From: Mycoemilia scoparia
Taxonomy: Eukaryota; Kickxellomycota; Kickxellomycetes; Kickxellales; Kickxellaceae
DNA length: 18,834 nucleotides
Direction of reading: 5' to 3'
Assembly: GCA_027575805.1 (NCBI GenBank)
Contig: JANBPU010000296.1
Coordinates: 1-18,834 of the forward strand
The position numbers were made by a program, and so were the translations under genes. Below the pieces are notes generated by a model that searched no databases, was not told the origin of the DNA, and worked only from the letters and a program-made list of their open reading frames with translations. This document shows positions 1-9,232 of this stretch, piece by piece; the first letter of the stretch is position 1; each line of letters begins with the position of its first letter.

Positions 1-1
1 C

Positions 2-562
2 TTGGTGAGTAACAAACATATTGCTATCCACTGCTACTGCATATACCTCGACTGCATTCATGTCTTGGTTCCAGAATGTAATTTGATGTAACCCTTCCTT
101 GAAGCTGATCACTTGGTTGCCACAGTCAATAATCGCTTGGTGTTCCTTCAAAAAGGTTGCTGATAGTAGGAGTGATATTGCACTATTTTCTATCACATGT
201 GCCTCAATATTTGCCGAAAATGTACCCAGGGTTAACTTGAACTTTGTGGTTCCTTTCGATCGATTGTTATCATTACTGGCTGTATGGAATATTGTAGTAT
301 TGGATTTATCAATAGTTAGTCCTGCTTCATCACATAGTCCTTCGGAAATAAATTGGTGTCCTGCTCCTGTATCGACAACAATGGGTACTTCAACTTTATC
401 TTCAATAGATGCCATCACTTTCACAACTTGGTTGTTTTGGATTAGTGGTGTGGCCAGGTTACTAATAGTTGCATGTTGTTTATTGAAAACTAAATCACTA
501 GTACCTGGCCTTATTGAAAATGTGACAGCTTTGATTGGAGATCCTTGACGATCTTGAGCATT
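2..562 (-). CDS. retrotransposon aspartic protease (pro), cut by window edge
   Basis: This is the retroviral-type aspartic protease of the Ty3-like element, which in this family matures the Gag-Pol polyprotein. The catalytic motif appears as VPIVVDTGAG, with the active Asp codon at 373-371, and a hydrophobic flap/core stretch ISLLLSATFL follows about 65 residues later. The frame opens after a TGA at 565-563 and stays open for 187 codons to the edge. It overlaps the end of gag by about 52 nt and lies in the -1 frame relative to gag. It has no obvious start of its own, so expression by -1 frameshifting in the overlap is inferred. I see no textbook slippery heptamer there. The product is surely longer, continuing into pol outside the window. 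Confidence 0.82.
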
Positions 563-1452
563 TCATCCTGTTTGGCTTCTAGGTCATCAATCCTTGCATG
601 GGCTCCTTTACCCTTGCCCTTCTGGAATTTGTTGAATGACTTCTTTCCTGTAGACTTTTGGTTGTTGGATGGAGCAGGTTGACTTGTTAGTTGAGGTACA
701 GTTGACTGGGTTTGTGTATGGTATGCTTGTACAGTTGAGGAATTTACCCATGAATTCACCTCATATTGGTCCATGAGTTGAGCTGCACTGATCTTTTGTT
801 CTAGCTTCTCAACAACTTGGTCAAAAGTATCCTTAGTGGTGATTGTCAGTGACATCCAGACTTCTGGTTTGAATGCTGCTCCAAGTGCTTGAATAATCTG
901 CCAGTTCATTACCTTATCTTCCTGGTTTTTCTCAAACAGGAATTGGTCTTTACTTGCACATTGAACAGCAATCTTTGGTGCCATATCAATATACCTGGAC
1001 TTGGATAATATACTGTCCCGGATCCTCTTGAGCTCCTTTTCTGGGTCAAATGACTTCTTAAGTCTCATCTTGAATTCCACCCATGTGTCTGGAATACCCA
1101 TCTCAATTATCTCCACTCTGGCTTTGTCCGTTAGTTTGTTTAGTCCTATCTGCACTAGTTGGTTGGTCCTATTGTATCTTTCTGCTAGTTGTTCAACCAT
1201 TTTCAACCAACCGTTAGTACATAGAGGGTCATTTCTGTCAAAGGGTAGCAGGAGATTATAGTCATTGGTCCACTCTCTCGGATTGACTTTTGCCTCTGTT
1301 GTTGAATCTTGGAGAGATTCTACTTCTTCAGGATCCTCAAAGTCATCTTCGTCACTAGTCTGAGGGTCTTCTGTTGGTTCTTCCTCATTCACTACCTCTT
1401 CTTCATTTGGAGGATTATCAGCGCTCTCCTGATTCTTTCTTGGGCGGCCCAT
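511..1452 (-). CDS. retrotransposon Gag polyprotein
   Basis: This is the Gag structural protein of the Ty3-like element, 313 residues from the ATG at 1452 (MGRPRKNQ). A basic start with an AT-hook-like GRPRK is followed by a very acidic stretch (about residues 10-55). A helical retrotransposon-gag core (about 60-230) contains WTNDYNLLLPF and MGIPDTWVEFKMRLKKSF. A Q/S/T-rich linker leads to a Lys-rich segment (KKSFNKFQKGKGKG) and a coiled-coil-like tail (DDLEAKQDEMLKIVKDL). No CCHC zinc knuckle is present, so the basic tract may take over nucleic-acid binding; that is inference. A TTG two codons upstream could extend the frame, but the ATG is the natural start. The stop is a TAA at 513-511 and pro overlaps the last 52 nt. 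Confidence 0.85.
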   Translation of the reverse strand: MGRPRKNQESADNPPNEEEVVNEEEPTEDPQTSDEDDFEDPEEVESLQDSTTEAKVNPREWTNDYNLLLPFDRNDPLCTNGWLKMVEQLAERYNRTNQLVQIGLNKLTDKARVEIIEMGIPDTWVEFKMRLKKSFDPEKELKRIRDSILSKSRYIDMAPKIAVQCASKDQFLFEKNQEDKVMNWQIIQALGAAFKPEVWMSLTITTKDTFDQVVEKLEQKISAAQLMDQYEVNSWVNSSTVQAYHTQTQSTVPQLTSQPAPSNNQKSTGKKSFNKFQKGKGKGAHARIDDLEAKQDEMLKIVKDLQSKLSHFQ

Positions 1453-1574
1453 GTTCAAATTTGCAATTGCTACTTAGATAGAGTAGTCTTAATATGATGT
1501 AAAACGGCCACGTTTTACTGAAGGTAAGTAGTTATTTATTTGTATAAATATATATGAGTGAAATTAAGACTACT
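1453..1574 (-). repeat. leader of the retroelement with two nested inverted repeats
   Basis: Positions 1482-1493 (agtagtcttaat) and 1563-1574 (attaagactact) are perfect 12-bp inverted repeats. Inside them, 1499-1506 and 1511-1518 form a second perfect hairpin with 8-bp arms (gtaaaacg/cgttttac) and a 4-nt loop. The pair lies just upstream of gag on the minus strand, where a leader or primer-binding region is expected. A role in packaging, priming or translation control is possible but unproven. Confidence 0.6.
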
Positions 1575-1678
1575 AAAGGGTGTCAATAATATTGGCCCTA
1601 CTTCTTTGTATATAGGGGCTCACAATATCCGACCACCAGGCCCCCACATATCTGGTATGTTTAATCATGATCACAACA

Positions 1679-2125
1679 GAGGGACTACTTCAGCTTCCTC
1701 AGGCAGGCAGGCAGTTTAATAGCTAACTGCTACAATTGAATCGAACAAGCGGCCGTATGAATATATTGGGGGGAATTTATCCCAAGGAAATTATCTATCC
1801 TGATGGGGTATTTTCAAGGAATTGATCATCCTTTATGGCTACAGCGCATGAAAAATGGATGTATGTCTGGATATAAGTATATTTTCCAATGAATAAGTAT
1901 GCGTGTGTGTGTATGCTACTGGAAGAATTTGCGGAATGCATGTCTATAAAAACTAGGGCTTGGCAGCAGCTTTTGTAGTGAATCTCTGATGCTTTTTAAA
2001 CCCATCTCTATAAATTCATCATTTCCACCCTTCATCTCTTTTGGAATTTGTCTTTTTCATTTGTCCTTTCTTCGTATTTTTCTTGCCTTTGGTGCTATTT
2101 CAACCAAACAAATATACACAATACG
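1679..2125 (+). promoter_or_regulatory. remaining upstream region of the MATE pseudogene
   Basis: No gene is seen here. A TATA-like element (tataaaaa, 1945-1952) lies 174 nt before the MATE ATG and is followed by pyrimidine-rich sequence (about 2005-2095), as in fungal 5' leaders. Small simple repeats are present: (cagg)n near 1700-1714 and (gt)n near 1902-1912. The retroelement edge at about 1678 would have replaced any control sequence further upstream. Confidence 0.4.
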
Positions 2126-3761
2126 ATGGAGAGTGTATATAATACTAAAGCCATATACAATAGCAGCAGTTATAGATCTGGAGGATTACACAGAGGTCTC
2201 AATCCATCTCAGATCACTCTAGAAGATAGCAGCCCGTTACTTGCAGCTAACAATAACAAGCTCTGCTGTCCCTCATCCTTGTCCAGTAGTTTTTCCTCTT
2301 CATCTCAACTATTGGTAACCTCTGGACTACAAAACGAAGATACCCAATTCAGCAACCCCACTTTATAATGGCACAAAGTCTGTGCCGAATCCTGTTGGAT
2401 CCTCTCATCATCTCTAACAATGGCTACTACTTACCTAATCCAATACTCCTTCGCATTTGTTAGCATCATGGTCCTGGGCCACATTGGATCCAAAGAACTT
2501 GGTGAAGCAACCATCGCCATCACAACCAATAATGTAGTAATGCTTGCTCCTGCAGTTGGGGGGTACGCAAAGCACTTGACACATTTTCTGCAACAGCATT
2601 CCCTGCTTCTTCATCAGACAAACGTCTAGTAGGGTCCCACATGCAATGTGGAATGTTTGCCGTTGTAGCTCATTTCCTGGTTATTTTACCCCTTATGTGG
2701 AATATTGAACCATTGATGTTGGCTATTGGACAGGACCCGGAAATTGCCAGACTGTGTGGTAAATACAATAAAGTTTATGCGTTTGATACTCTTCCATGGA
2801 TGATGTTTGAGTGCCTAAAGCGGTTCATTCAGGCCCAGGGTGATATGAAGACTAGTACAAAAATTCTGGTACTGGTTACCCCGTTTCATGCTGCTTTTAA
2901 CTACCTGTTCATATAGTCGTCAGTCATGGGAATTGGCTTTTTGAGACCAGCTGTTGCGTCGTTTGTGACTGATATTCTGATGCTTCTTGCCCTAGTGGGC
3001 TATATTTGTTACAGTAGTAGTGATGTTCGGCAGGCATGGGGTAGATTTGACTGGAGATTCATTAGAAGTATTTCGGAATTTTATAAGTTGGCAGTTCCTT
3101 CTATGACTATGTTATGTTGTGATTGGTGGGCTTTTGAGATATTGTCGCTTGAGGCTTCATATCCTGACAGCAACTCTTTGGCAGTGCAGTCGTTTTAATC
3201 AATACGATTAGTTTGTTGTATCAGGTTCCTGCAGGGATTGGTGTTTCTTTGTCAACTAGAGTTAGGCATATGCCTGGGGTTGGTAGATCTATGACGGCTG
3301 GACTTTGTGCAAATATCGGGTTGGTCATTTCTGTTGCATACTCAGGTATTACGTTGGATATTTTCTGGGTTATAAAACCATGGTAGGAATTGCTTTATAC
3401 CAATGGCCCAGAAATTATTAAGCTTCTTGTGAAAGTTTTTTTAATTGCTGGATTGTCACAATCGTTTGATGTAATCAATTGTATTAATATGACAATAATG
3501 GAAGTGACAGGACGCCAATGTTTGGGTGCTTTTATTAGTATGCCACCATATTATTTGATTATATTTCCACTTGGAGCATATTTGATGTTCTGAAAACCAT
3601 TTTAACTTGGTGTTGTCTGGCTGTGGATTGGAATGATCATTGGATTGGTTGTTATTGTTGTTTCCCAAATTGTATTTCTTTTAGGATTTTTGGATTGGGA
3701 CGTTGAAGTTATTAGTTACTTGAAATGGCTCAAGAAATTGAGGCCAAAGGATAGAGGGTGA
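2126..3761 (+). pseudogene. MATE family multidrug/toxin efflux transporter, disrupted
   Basis: MATE proteins are 12-helix membrane antiporters that export organic compounds using H+ or Na+ gradients. A Ser-rich cytosolic N-terminus (about 80 residues) precedes family-like segments: YLIQYSFAFVSIMVLGHIG, then ALDTF, AFDTLPWMMFECLKRFIQAQ, PAVASFVTDILMLL and LINTISLLYQVPAGIGVSLS. The tail ends LKWLKKLRPKDRG with a TGA at 3759-3761. The span is about 545 codons, a normal fungal MATE length, with no recognisable intron. The gene is broken by TAA 2366-2368, TAG 2914-2916, TAG 3384-3386, TGA 3591-3593 and TAA 3603-3605. It also has frameshifts near 2565-2571 and 3189-3193, each consistent with loss of one base. 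Family order is otherwise intact, so decay is recent. Several stops fit TGG to TAG or TGA changes. Confidence 0.87.
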
Positions 3762-4301
3762 GGTTCAAACCTAGTTATTGAATCTCTTGGAATTGGACAT
3801 GAAGGGACTGTGTGAAAGCAATTGGTTGCATATCAAATGGTATAATATACATGGTTTTACAATTGTTTTTACCTTTCTTTATTCATTTATTTATCAGTTA
3901 ATCATACTATGATACATTTCTAAATCTGATTATAAAAAGTTATGGCTTGCGAGTAGCTTTGTAATTTTGTTTCAGAAACAATGTTTTTATAACAAAAATA
4001 AGCTATTTATTCTGTTACCCAATAAACAACATTTATTAGACCACATTTCAACTTTATTTCTTAATTGGTTACTAACAACTCTTTTCAATAATGAAATTTA
4101 CAACTACCAGCTTGTTTGCATATATTTATGCAACTCTTTACACCAGCAGCCATAGTACTAATTCTGCAATCATTTACATATCCCTCTCTCATCAACTTTA
4201 AAGAGATCAAAGATACTTTTCTGCCAAATACTCATTTTGGATTTAGAGTAACTGGTAATATTTCACTGTTGATCAAACACACTATAGGCAGAAATGGCTC
4301 C
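3762..4301. other. intergenic, no gene recognised
   Basis: This is AT-rich sequence after the MATE pseudogene. Short open frames occur on both strands but have no recognisable features. On the minus strand, about 4301-4190 continues the frame of the relic exon at 4302-4395 with further stops, so some of it may be the rest of that decayed gene. Confidence 0.5.
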
Positions 4302-4395
4302 TCAGATTTTAGCCCAATCATCGGCCATTGTGTATACAGCTTCTGAGAACCCCTTATGCCCCAGGCAGTAAGAAATCTGACCAGCTATAAGTGTA
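4302..4395 (-). pseudogene. relic exon of an unrecognised gene
   Basis: On the minus strand, a good splice acceptor (tttatttgtag, AG at 4397-4396) precedes a 30-codon frame containing AGQISYCLGHKGFSEAVYTM and ending in TGA at 4304-4302. The same frame continues past this TGA with GAISAYSVFDQQ, another TGA, then a further open stretch. A TATA-like motif (tatataaaag, 4498-4489) and an ATG at 4471 lie upstream, but no donor gives a convincing join. I read it as an exon of a decayed gene. I do not recognise the family. Both TGAs would fit former TGG codons. Confidence 0.35.
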
Positions 4396-4678
4396 CTACA
4401 AATAAAACTGAATTATCATTTTTATTAGCATATTTTTAACTTCTAGTAGTAAACTTTCTGCTAGCCATCATGTGTTATCTATAAGCCACTTTTATATAAT
4501 ATAGTGATGAATAAATCATTCTAAATACCCCACAAAAAGTACTTGCTGTAGTACAATGCTTTTCTGTATTATCATTAAAGTTATAATTCCAATATTTAAC
4601 ATAATTAGAAATGTCATTAAATAGTTAATTATTTTGACAAGCTTTTGACAAATTCTCCTATTAATAAGTGGGTGATTC

Positions 4679-4773
4679 TTTTTGAAGGGTGAATGCTTGC
4701 TAGTAAAATGGGACTTCTATTTAGCTGTAACTGCCCCTATAATTGTTAGTCACCAAATAGTACCCTTCAAAAA
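4679..4773. repeat. 95-bp inverted-repeat element (MITE-like), copy 1
   Basis: The ends are perfect 12-bp inverted repeats, tttttgaagggt and acccttcaaaaa. The interior contains cccctataattgttagtcac, nearly identical to the two copies at 17,491 and 17,608. It has no coding capacity. The length, terminal inverted repeats and dispersed copies fit a MITE. No clean target-site duplication is visible. Confidence 0.75.
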
Positions 4774-4999
4774 TCATGATCTATATATGCAAATCAAATA
4801 ACACTACTTCATTATAACTACTGTTTTATGTTTTATTATTGTTGGCTGATAAAGCTGAGTATAATAAATAAACACTGTAAAAAAGTAGAAAAAAGAAAGA
4901 TAATAAATCATCTTCAAGTGTTTTGGCTCACATGAGAACTTGTGTGAACTCACTACTTGGTGGTGATAATTTTATCACAACAATACCCCCATTTTATTT

Positions 5000-5390
5000 T
5001 TAATTGCCAATGGCAGTATTATTGGGGTTATTATCAACAGGAACATCAATAACAACAGAAGATTCAGGCTGCTGGGAGTTAAGAACCACCTCATCTTCTT
5101 CTCTTCTGGTTGGACGATCAAAAACAGAAAGAAGTTGTGAGATAGGTGCTGTTTCCAAAAAAAGATAATAGGTGGTTTATATAAGATTACAAATACAATA
5201 TAAAATAGTTAGTAATGATAATAAAGATTAATATGCATATTCATGCCCATGCGTGTCTAGATATGTAACATTGTAATTTGTTAAACTTACATGCACGAAG
5301 AACTCCCATAGCTGCCTTCATAATCATCAATATAATCAAGATTCCAAATAACATCCCCAAAATAGAAAGAAAGATTATTACTTGACTCAT
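5000..5390 (-). CDS. small single-pass membrane protein, two exons, 82 aa
   Basis: Exon 1 runs 5390-5291 (ATG, 100 nt) and exon 2 runs 5148-5000 (149 nt, TAA at 5002-5000). Joined they give exactly 83 codons. Residues 4-24 form one hydrophobic helix (VIIFLSILGMLFGILIILMI), followed by KAAMGVLRA and then a hydrophilic, acidic tail with FDRPTRREEDEVV. With the positive residues after the helix, an N-out, C-in topology is likely. The 142-nt intron has a GTAAGT donor, a perfect TACTAAC branch point and a CAG acceptor, which strongly supports a real gene. A long pyrimidine tract upstream of the ATG (minus strand) fits a TATA-less fungal promoter. I know no family for it, so the function is unknown. 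It is intact, unlike most of its neighbours. Confidence 0.72.
5149..5290 (-). other. spliceosomal intron (142 nt)
   Basis: The donor is GTAAGT (5290-5285), the branch point TACTAAC (5214-5208) and the acceptor gaaacag (AG at 5150-5149). It is a phase 1 intron. The perfect branch-point consensus is the best evidence in the window that it comes from a fungal or similar nuclear genome. Confidence 0.75.
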
Positions 5391-5528
5391 ATTAAAAGGT
5401 TTAAAGGAAGAAACAGATAGATAGACAGAATATATGTGTTGAAATGGTAATGAAAGATGAATAAAAAATAGAAAAAAGGAAAAAAGAAAAAAACAAAAAA
5501 AAACAAACTTCTAAAATATTGCATTATT
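5391..5528 (-). promoter_or_regulatory. pyrimidine-rich promoter/leader of the small membrane protein gene
   Basis: On the minus strand this is a run of T- and C-rich sequence (A/G-rich on plus, densest at 5464-5507). Such tracts are common in TATA-less fungal core promoters. The inferred left end of the MULE (5529) lies only about 140 bp upstream of the ATG, so the transposon may have displaced further control sequence. Confidence 0.4.
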
Positions 5529-5871
5529 TGGCATTATATTTAGGCATATATTTGAATTCACCACCAAATTTTATTAATTTTCCACCTTTTTTTATTAATT
5601 TACCACCAAAATTTGGATAGCAAAAACCATAATTATGGGTTTCTAATATTTAATTTATTATTCAATATTTCATATAAAATTATATTATAAACTGCTAAAA
5701 TATAAGGAACTAATTGTATTTAGCATGTTGTCTTATAAGATGTTTATTGTAAAATAAGAATAATTAATAAAAGGATAAAATAAATACTGAATTAGTACTA
5801 TAAAAAGAGGACAAACCCCATAAAAATTCATACTAAATCTATACTAAAAAATAAAGAATATATAAAAGTTA

Positions 5872-7572
5872 TTAATCATATGAGAGGGCACTTCCTACTT
5901 TCTTGGGTCTTCCCCTTTTTCTTTTTTGGCCCAGTGGTACTGTAGTAGCTTCTACAGGAAATTCTAGATTACCTATATGTACTAACATTGCAATCATATG
6001 CTTACATTGGTAATTTTTCAAGAAATAACCACATGAACATGATGCACCAAGACCACTGCTTTCTAGCTTGACTCTAAAGATTCTCTTGGAGAGCTCAACA
6101 TGAGTATCAAAGTCATCACAATATACTACCTCATTACCTGTACTTTGCAATATTACTTCTCTCAACCTCTCATCCTCACTAACCAAGAATGTATTGCCAA
6201 CTCTGAGAAATACTGGGCCTTTCTGAGTCTACTGCCAGGCTTCAGTATACTCCTTGGTACCAATCTTTGGTTTATGTATGAATATCTTTCTACCTATATC
6301 CTTTCTTTCCTTGCTCCATCTTCCTAGGGTATTGAATATTACTTGAAAGAAATGATTAAGTGGAAGCCTTTCCCTGAATGTAGCCTGCTCCTTGAAGTAT
6401 CTGTTAGTTGATTCTAAAGCATTATTAGTTGATGGCCCATTTGGTGCAAAGCCCTCAAACCAGTTAGGGAGTTTGGTTAGCCACTGCCTCTTAAAGTAGT
6501 TAATAAAAGTTTGGATATCAGGTTGAGTATACTTTTCCCACTTCTCTAAAAATATTGGTACCATTTCCTTGAACTCTGCTTCAGAACCAGCAACTTGCAA
6601 AGAGTAAATGTCATTGAGAATTTAGCCCCTTATTGAAGAATCCATTGACCCAAATTGCTTATCAATATTAGCAATAACATGGGCCCAGCACATCCCTCTT
6701 GGCATATCAGAACCAAACACAGCCTTTATTGCATTTGTAATAGCACCAGCTCCATCTGCAATAATAGCATTTGGCCTAACATCTGATCCCTTGATACTCT
6801 GTAAAGCCAATCTTGTTTTTCTCAAAAGAAACTCATAATCCAACTCTCTTTCATCTTGTGCCAGCATTAGGGAGATTGGGTGGAATTGCTTTTGTTGGTC
6901 ACATGTACCAAATATAAGAAGGGGAAATCCTTGCCACACAATTTTGTAGGTTGCATCAATATGCCAATATTGCCCTTGTAGCCCATTTTTAAGAAGCCTC
7001 TGAGTTGAAAACAAGATCCTAAAAGAAGGATTTGAGCTGGCCAATTCACTGTCTGGAAAGTCAAAGCACACCACATAAGCTTCATCCTCATCAACTGGTT
7101 GATTGCAGCTAGCAATGCATTTGTTCTTTAGCTCTATAGCTGTCATTGCTGATGAAACAGATTCTGAGAGTCCTTTTTTAAGCCTTTGGATGAGATTGGT
7201 AAGTTGATCATCTGTAATAGAAAGATCATCTGGTAAATGAGTCCTGACCATTAATGGCTGCATTATACCCCTTGAAAGTATCCCATTAACCAACCTTCTT
7301 GCTCTTTTTAGGTCACCTTCAGTATCTAGCCCATGGTTATGCTCAAGACAAGTTTCCAAAGTTATTTCTTGTGATGTATTATAGTAAATCAATCGACGAC
7401 AAGCAGGGCAATTCTTTATACTGCACCAATAGATAACCTTACGACCCTGAATACTTGAATATGTATTCTTCTTATGCCACTTATAAGATGATAATGCCTC
7501 TGAAGCCTCATAGTCAAAAAGTGTACTAAATGTAGTAACCTTGGTCTAAATATGCCCTTTTCTACGACTCAT
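5872..7572 (-). pseudogene. MULE transposase with FLYWCH-like and SWIM zinc fingers, three in-frame stops
   Basis: A MULE transposase cuts and moves the element by DDE chemistry. From the ATG at 7572 the frame covers 566 residues. An N-terminal FLYWCH/FAR1-like finger has C50, C55, C58, H78 and H80. The catalytic core has D206 in HIDATYK, D273 in IIADGAGAI and E387 in NNALESTNRYFK, with MCWAHV before the insertion segment. A SWIM finger has C512, C514, C523 and H525 (CSCGYFLKNYQCKHM), and an AT-hook/NLS reads KRKRGRPKK near the end. The only faults are in-frame stops: TAG 7548-7546, TAA 6624-6622 and TAG 6231-6229. No frameshift is found across 1.7 kb, so this is a freshly inactivated copy or, less likely, one read through. 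CAG/CAA to TAG/TAA changes would explain all three stops. Confidence 0.9.
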
Positions 7573-7689
7573 TTTATTGAAAGTTAAGATCAATAATAAG
7601 AGGAGTATAGAAACTGTAATAAAACAAGTATCTAGTAACAAGATTTTGGAATAGTAGTATTATTGGCAGTTTGAAATGTTGTCAGAGTT

Positions 7690-8395
7690 GATGGGATGGC
7701 CGTGTAGTAATGGGCAGCGATGAGGGCAATGATGGTACTAGGCGCTGATGATGGGGGCAATGATGGCAATGAGGGCAGTGGTGATGATGGTGCAGCAGTA
7801 CTGGTAGAGGATGTGATGGTGGAGGGCACAGCAGCAGGAGCTGGTGGCAATGAGGGCATGGTGGCGGTGGTAGTTGGTGGTGGTGGAGGGCAGCGATGAG
7901 GGTGCTGGTGGTGGTGGAGGGCGTGGCAGCAGGAGCTGGTGGCAATGAGGGTGTGGCGGCGGTGGTTGTTGATGGTGGTGGAGGGCGTGGCGATGAGGGT
8001 GCGGCGGTGGTTGCTGGTGGTGGTGGAGGGCGTGGCAGCAGGAGCTGGTGGCAATGAGGGCGTGGCGGCAGTGGTTGTTGATGGTGGTGGAGGGCGTGGC
8101 GATGAGGGTGCGGTGGTGGTTGCTGGTGGTGGTGGAGGGCGGCAGTGGTTGCTGGTGGTGGTGGAGGGCGGCAGTGGTTGCTGGAGGTGGTGGAGGGTGC
8201 GGCAGTGGTTGCTGGTAGCAATTAGGGCGCGGGCAGTGGTTGCTGGTGGCAATTAGGGCGCAGTGGTGGTTGCTGGAGGTGGTGGAGGGCGCGGCGGCAG
8301 TGGTTGCTGGTGGTGGTGGAGGGCGCGGCGGTGGTTGCTGGTGGTGGAGGTTGTGGAGGTTGTGGAGGTTGTGGTGGTGGTATTGATAGAGGGCT
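7690..8395. repeat. GC-rich G-strand minisatellite inside the MULE
   Basis: This is about 700 bp of G-rich plus-strand sequence built from short words such as ggtggtggagggc, gcaatgaggg and gcagtggttgctgg. A larger unit with cagcaggagctggtggc recurs at 7832, 7927 and 8036, so the higher-order period is about 95-109 bp. Composition is very unlike the AT-rich surroundings. Long frames are open on both strands (for example a Pro/Thr/His-rich frame at 8252-7632 on minus), but several frames are open at once, which points to low-complexity DNA rather than a gene. Runs of GG and GGG could form G-quadruplexes. Confidence 0.8.
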
Positions 8396-8579
8396 GAATT
8401 AAGTTTTAAAGCTGTTTTATTATAAAAAATAAAATAGTGATAAAAAGCATAAAAATGGTAACAGGAAAATATAAAATGGTGCTGGGGAATATAATAGATG
8501 CTATAACAATAAATTAGGTGAAAATTAAATTAAAATGGTGAAAAAACAATAAATTAGGTGACAAAATAAATGGATGCCA

Positions 8580-9152
8580 TTTCTAACCCCAATACTATGA
8601 CCACATCAAAAAAGAGAGAACTGCCTATCTGAAAGATTTTTTCTCAATAAAAAATATTGGGTAATATAGTATGGGTAGTCTATAGAATTTTTCTTGTGCC
8701 AAGTGACTCTTTTTAAGAAGGAAGCTCTGATATTCCTCACTCCTCTCTATGAATTTTTATTTTCAATTATGGAACACCCAGCACATTTGCATAGCTTTTG
8801 TGAGATCAGTTGGAATGTACTGAATTGTAAAATATCCAAAGGTCAATCTAAAAGTATATGATAATTGTAAGTTAAAAACAAAAATATTTTCTACAATATT
8901 TCTAACACTTTTTTTAAAAAAATTATAAAATGGTTCCTTTCTTATGATTATCATTCTTTTAAACATGAAATATTGTATCAATTTCTTTGCTTGGATATAT
9001 TGCACCATATTCTACTTATGACCAAAATAAAAAATAGGCACAGCTTATTTTTTTGTGGTAAATCAAAAGCTTTGGAAAGTAAATATTTGTATCCAAAGCC
9101 ATGGCTGCCTAATGGCTTATAATATCAAGGTAATACATGTGCTGTGGAAAGC
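8580..9152. other. intergenic, no gene recognised
   Basis: AT-rich sequence between the inferred MULE end and the promoter of the first paralogue. An 81-codon minus frame at 9008-8763 is present but has no domain-like features. I see no repeat or RNA gene. Confidence 0.5.
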
Positions 9153-9158
9153 TATAAA
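9153..9158 (+). promoter_or_regulatory. TATA box of paralogue A
   Basis: tataaa in the context gctataaaagg, 80 nt before the ATG at 9233. It is followed by a C/T-rich leader that runs to the start codon, an arrangement shared with paralogue B. Confidence 0.55.
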
Positions 9159-9232
9159 AGGAAACAGTTTTTCTCAAATTTTGGATCCAATTCATCTCTC
9201 AATCCCTTCACAATCCTAACCTCCTTCTTCCA

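Larger units (their letters stand above)
1..1678 (-). mobile_element. 5' part of a Ty3/Gypsy-like LTR retrotransposon
   Basis: Read on the minus strand, this stretch gives a possible LTR and leader, then gag, then an aspartic protease in an overlapping frame. This is the 5' half of an LTR retrotransposon. Reverse transcriptase, RNase H and integrase are not visible and would lie left of position 1. The outer boundary at 1678 is inferred: the minus strand there begins TGTTGTG, a usual LTR start, and a TATA-like stretch follows about 60 nt inside (1608-1619). I could not fix the LTR/leader boundary or a primer-binding site. Both visible ORFs are open, so the copy may be fairly young. The element reads away from the MATE pseudogene and sits about 450 bp before its ATG. 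Confidence 0.8.
5529..8579 (-). mobile_element. MULE (Mutator-like) DNA transposon, about 3.05 kb
   Basis: The element is defined by its transposase gene. Proposed ends are TGGCAT at 5529-5534 and its inverted counterpart ATGCCA at 8574-8579. Inside each end the sequences share a degenerate layout of CACC words separated by AT-rich stretches, such as aattcaccaccaaattttat on the left and, read from the other strand, the CACC words before 8579 on the right. This gives an imperfect terminal inverted repeat of roughly 70 bp. No matching 9-bp target duplication is visible, so the ends are approximate. The transposase and a GC-rich minisatellite fill the interior. Three nonsense codons in the transposase suggest the copy is non-autonomous today. 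Confidence 0.6.

Noticed and set aside
99..548. 149-codon plus-strand frame
   Set aside because: It is antisense to the retrotransposon protease, which has the DTGA active-site motif.
3762..3776. ggttcaaacc word resembling a tRNA T-loop
   Set aside because: No acceptor stem, anticodon arm or A-box at the right distance; the preceding sequence is the MATE tail.
2126..7572. A nonstandard genetic code reading TAG and TAA as Gln
   Set aside because: It would rescue the transposase but not the MATE gene, which has true frameshifts and a TGA, nor paralogue B, whose stop is TGA; gag and the small genes use TAA or TAG as normal ends.
7632..8252. Long minus-strand frame encoding a Pro/Thr/His-rich protein
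   Set aside because: It lies wholly in the GC-rich minisatellite; a second minus frame and a plus frame are equally open, so openness comes from repeat composition, not coding.
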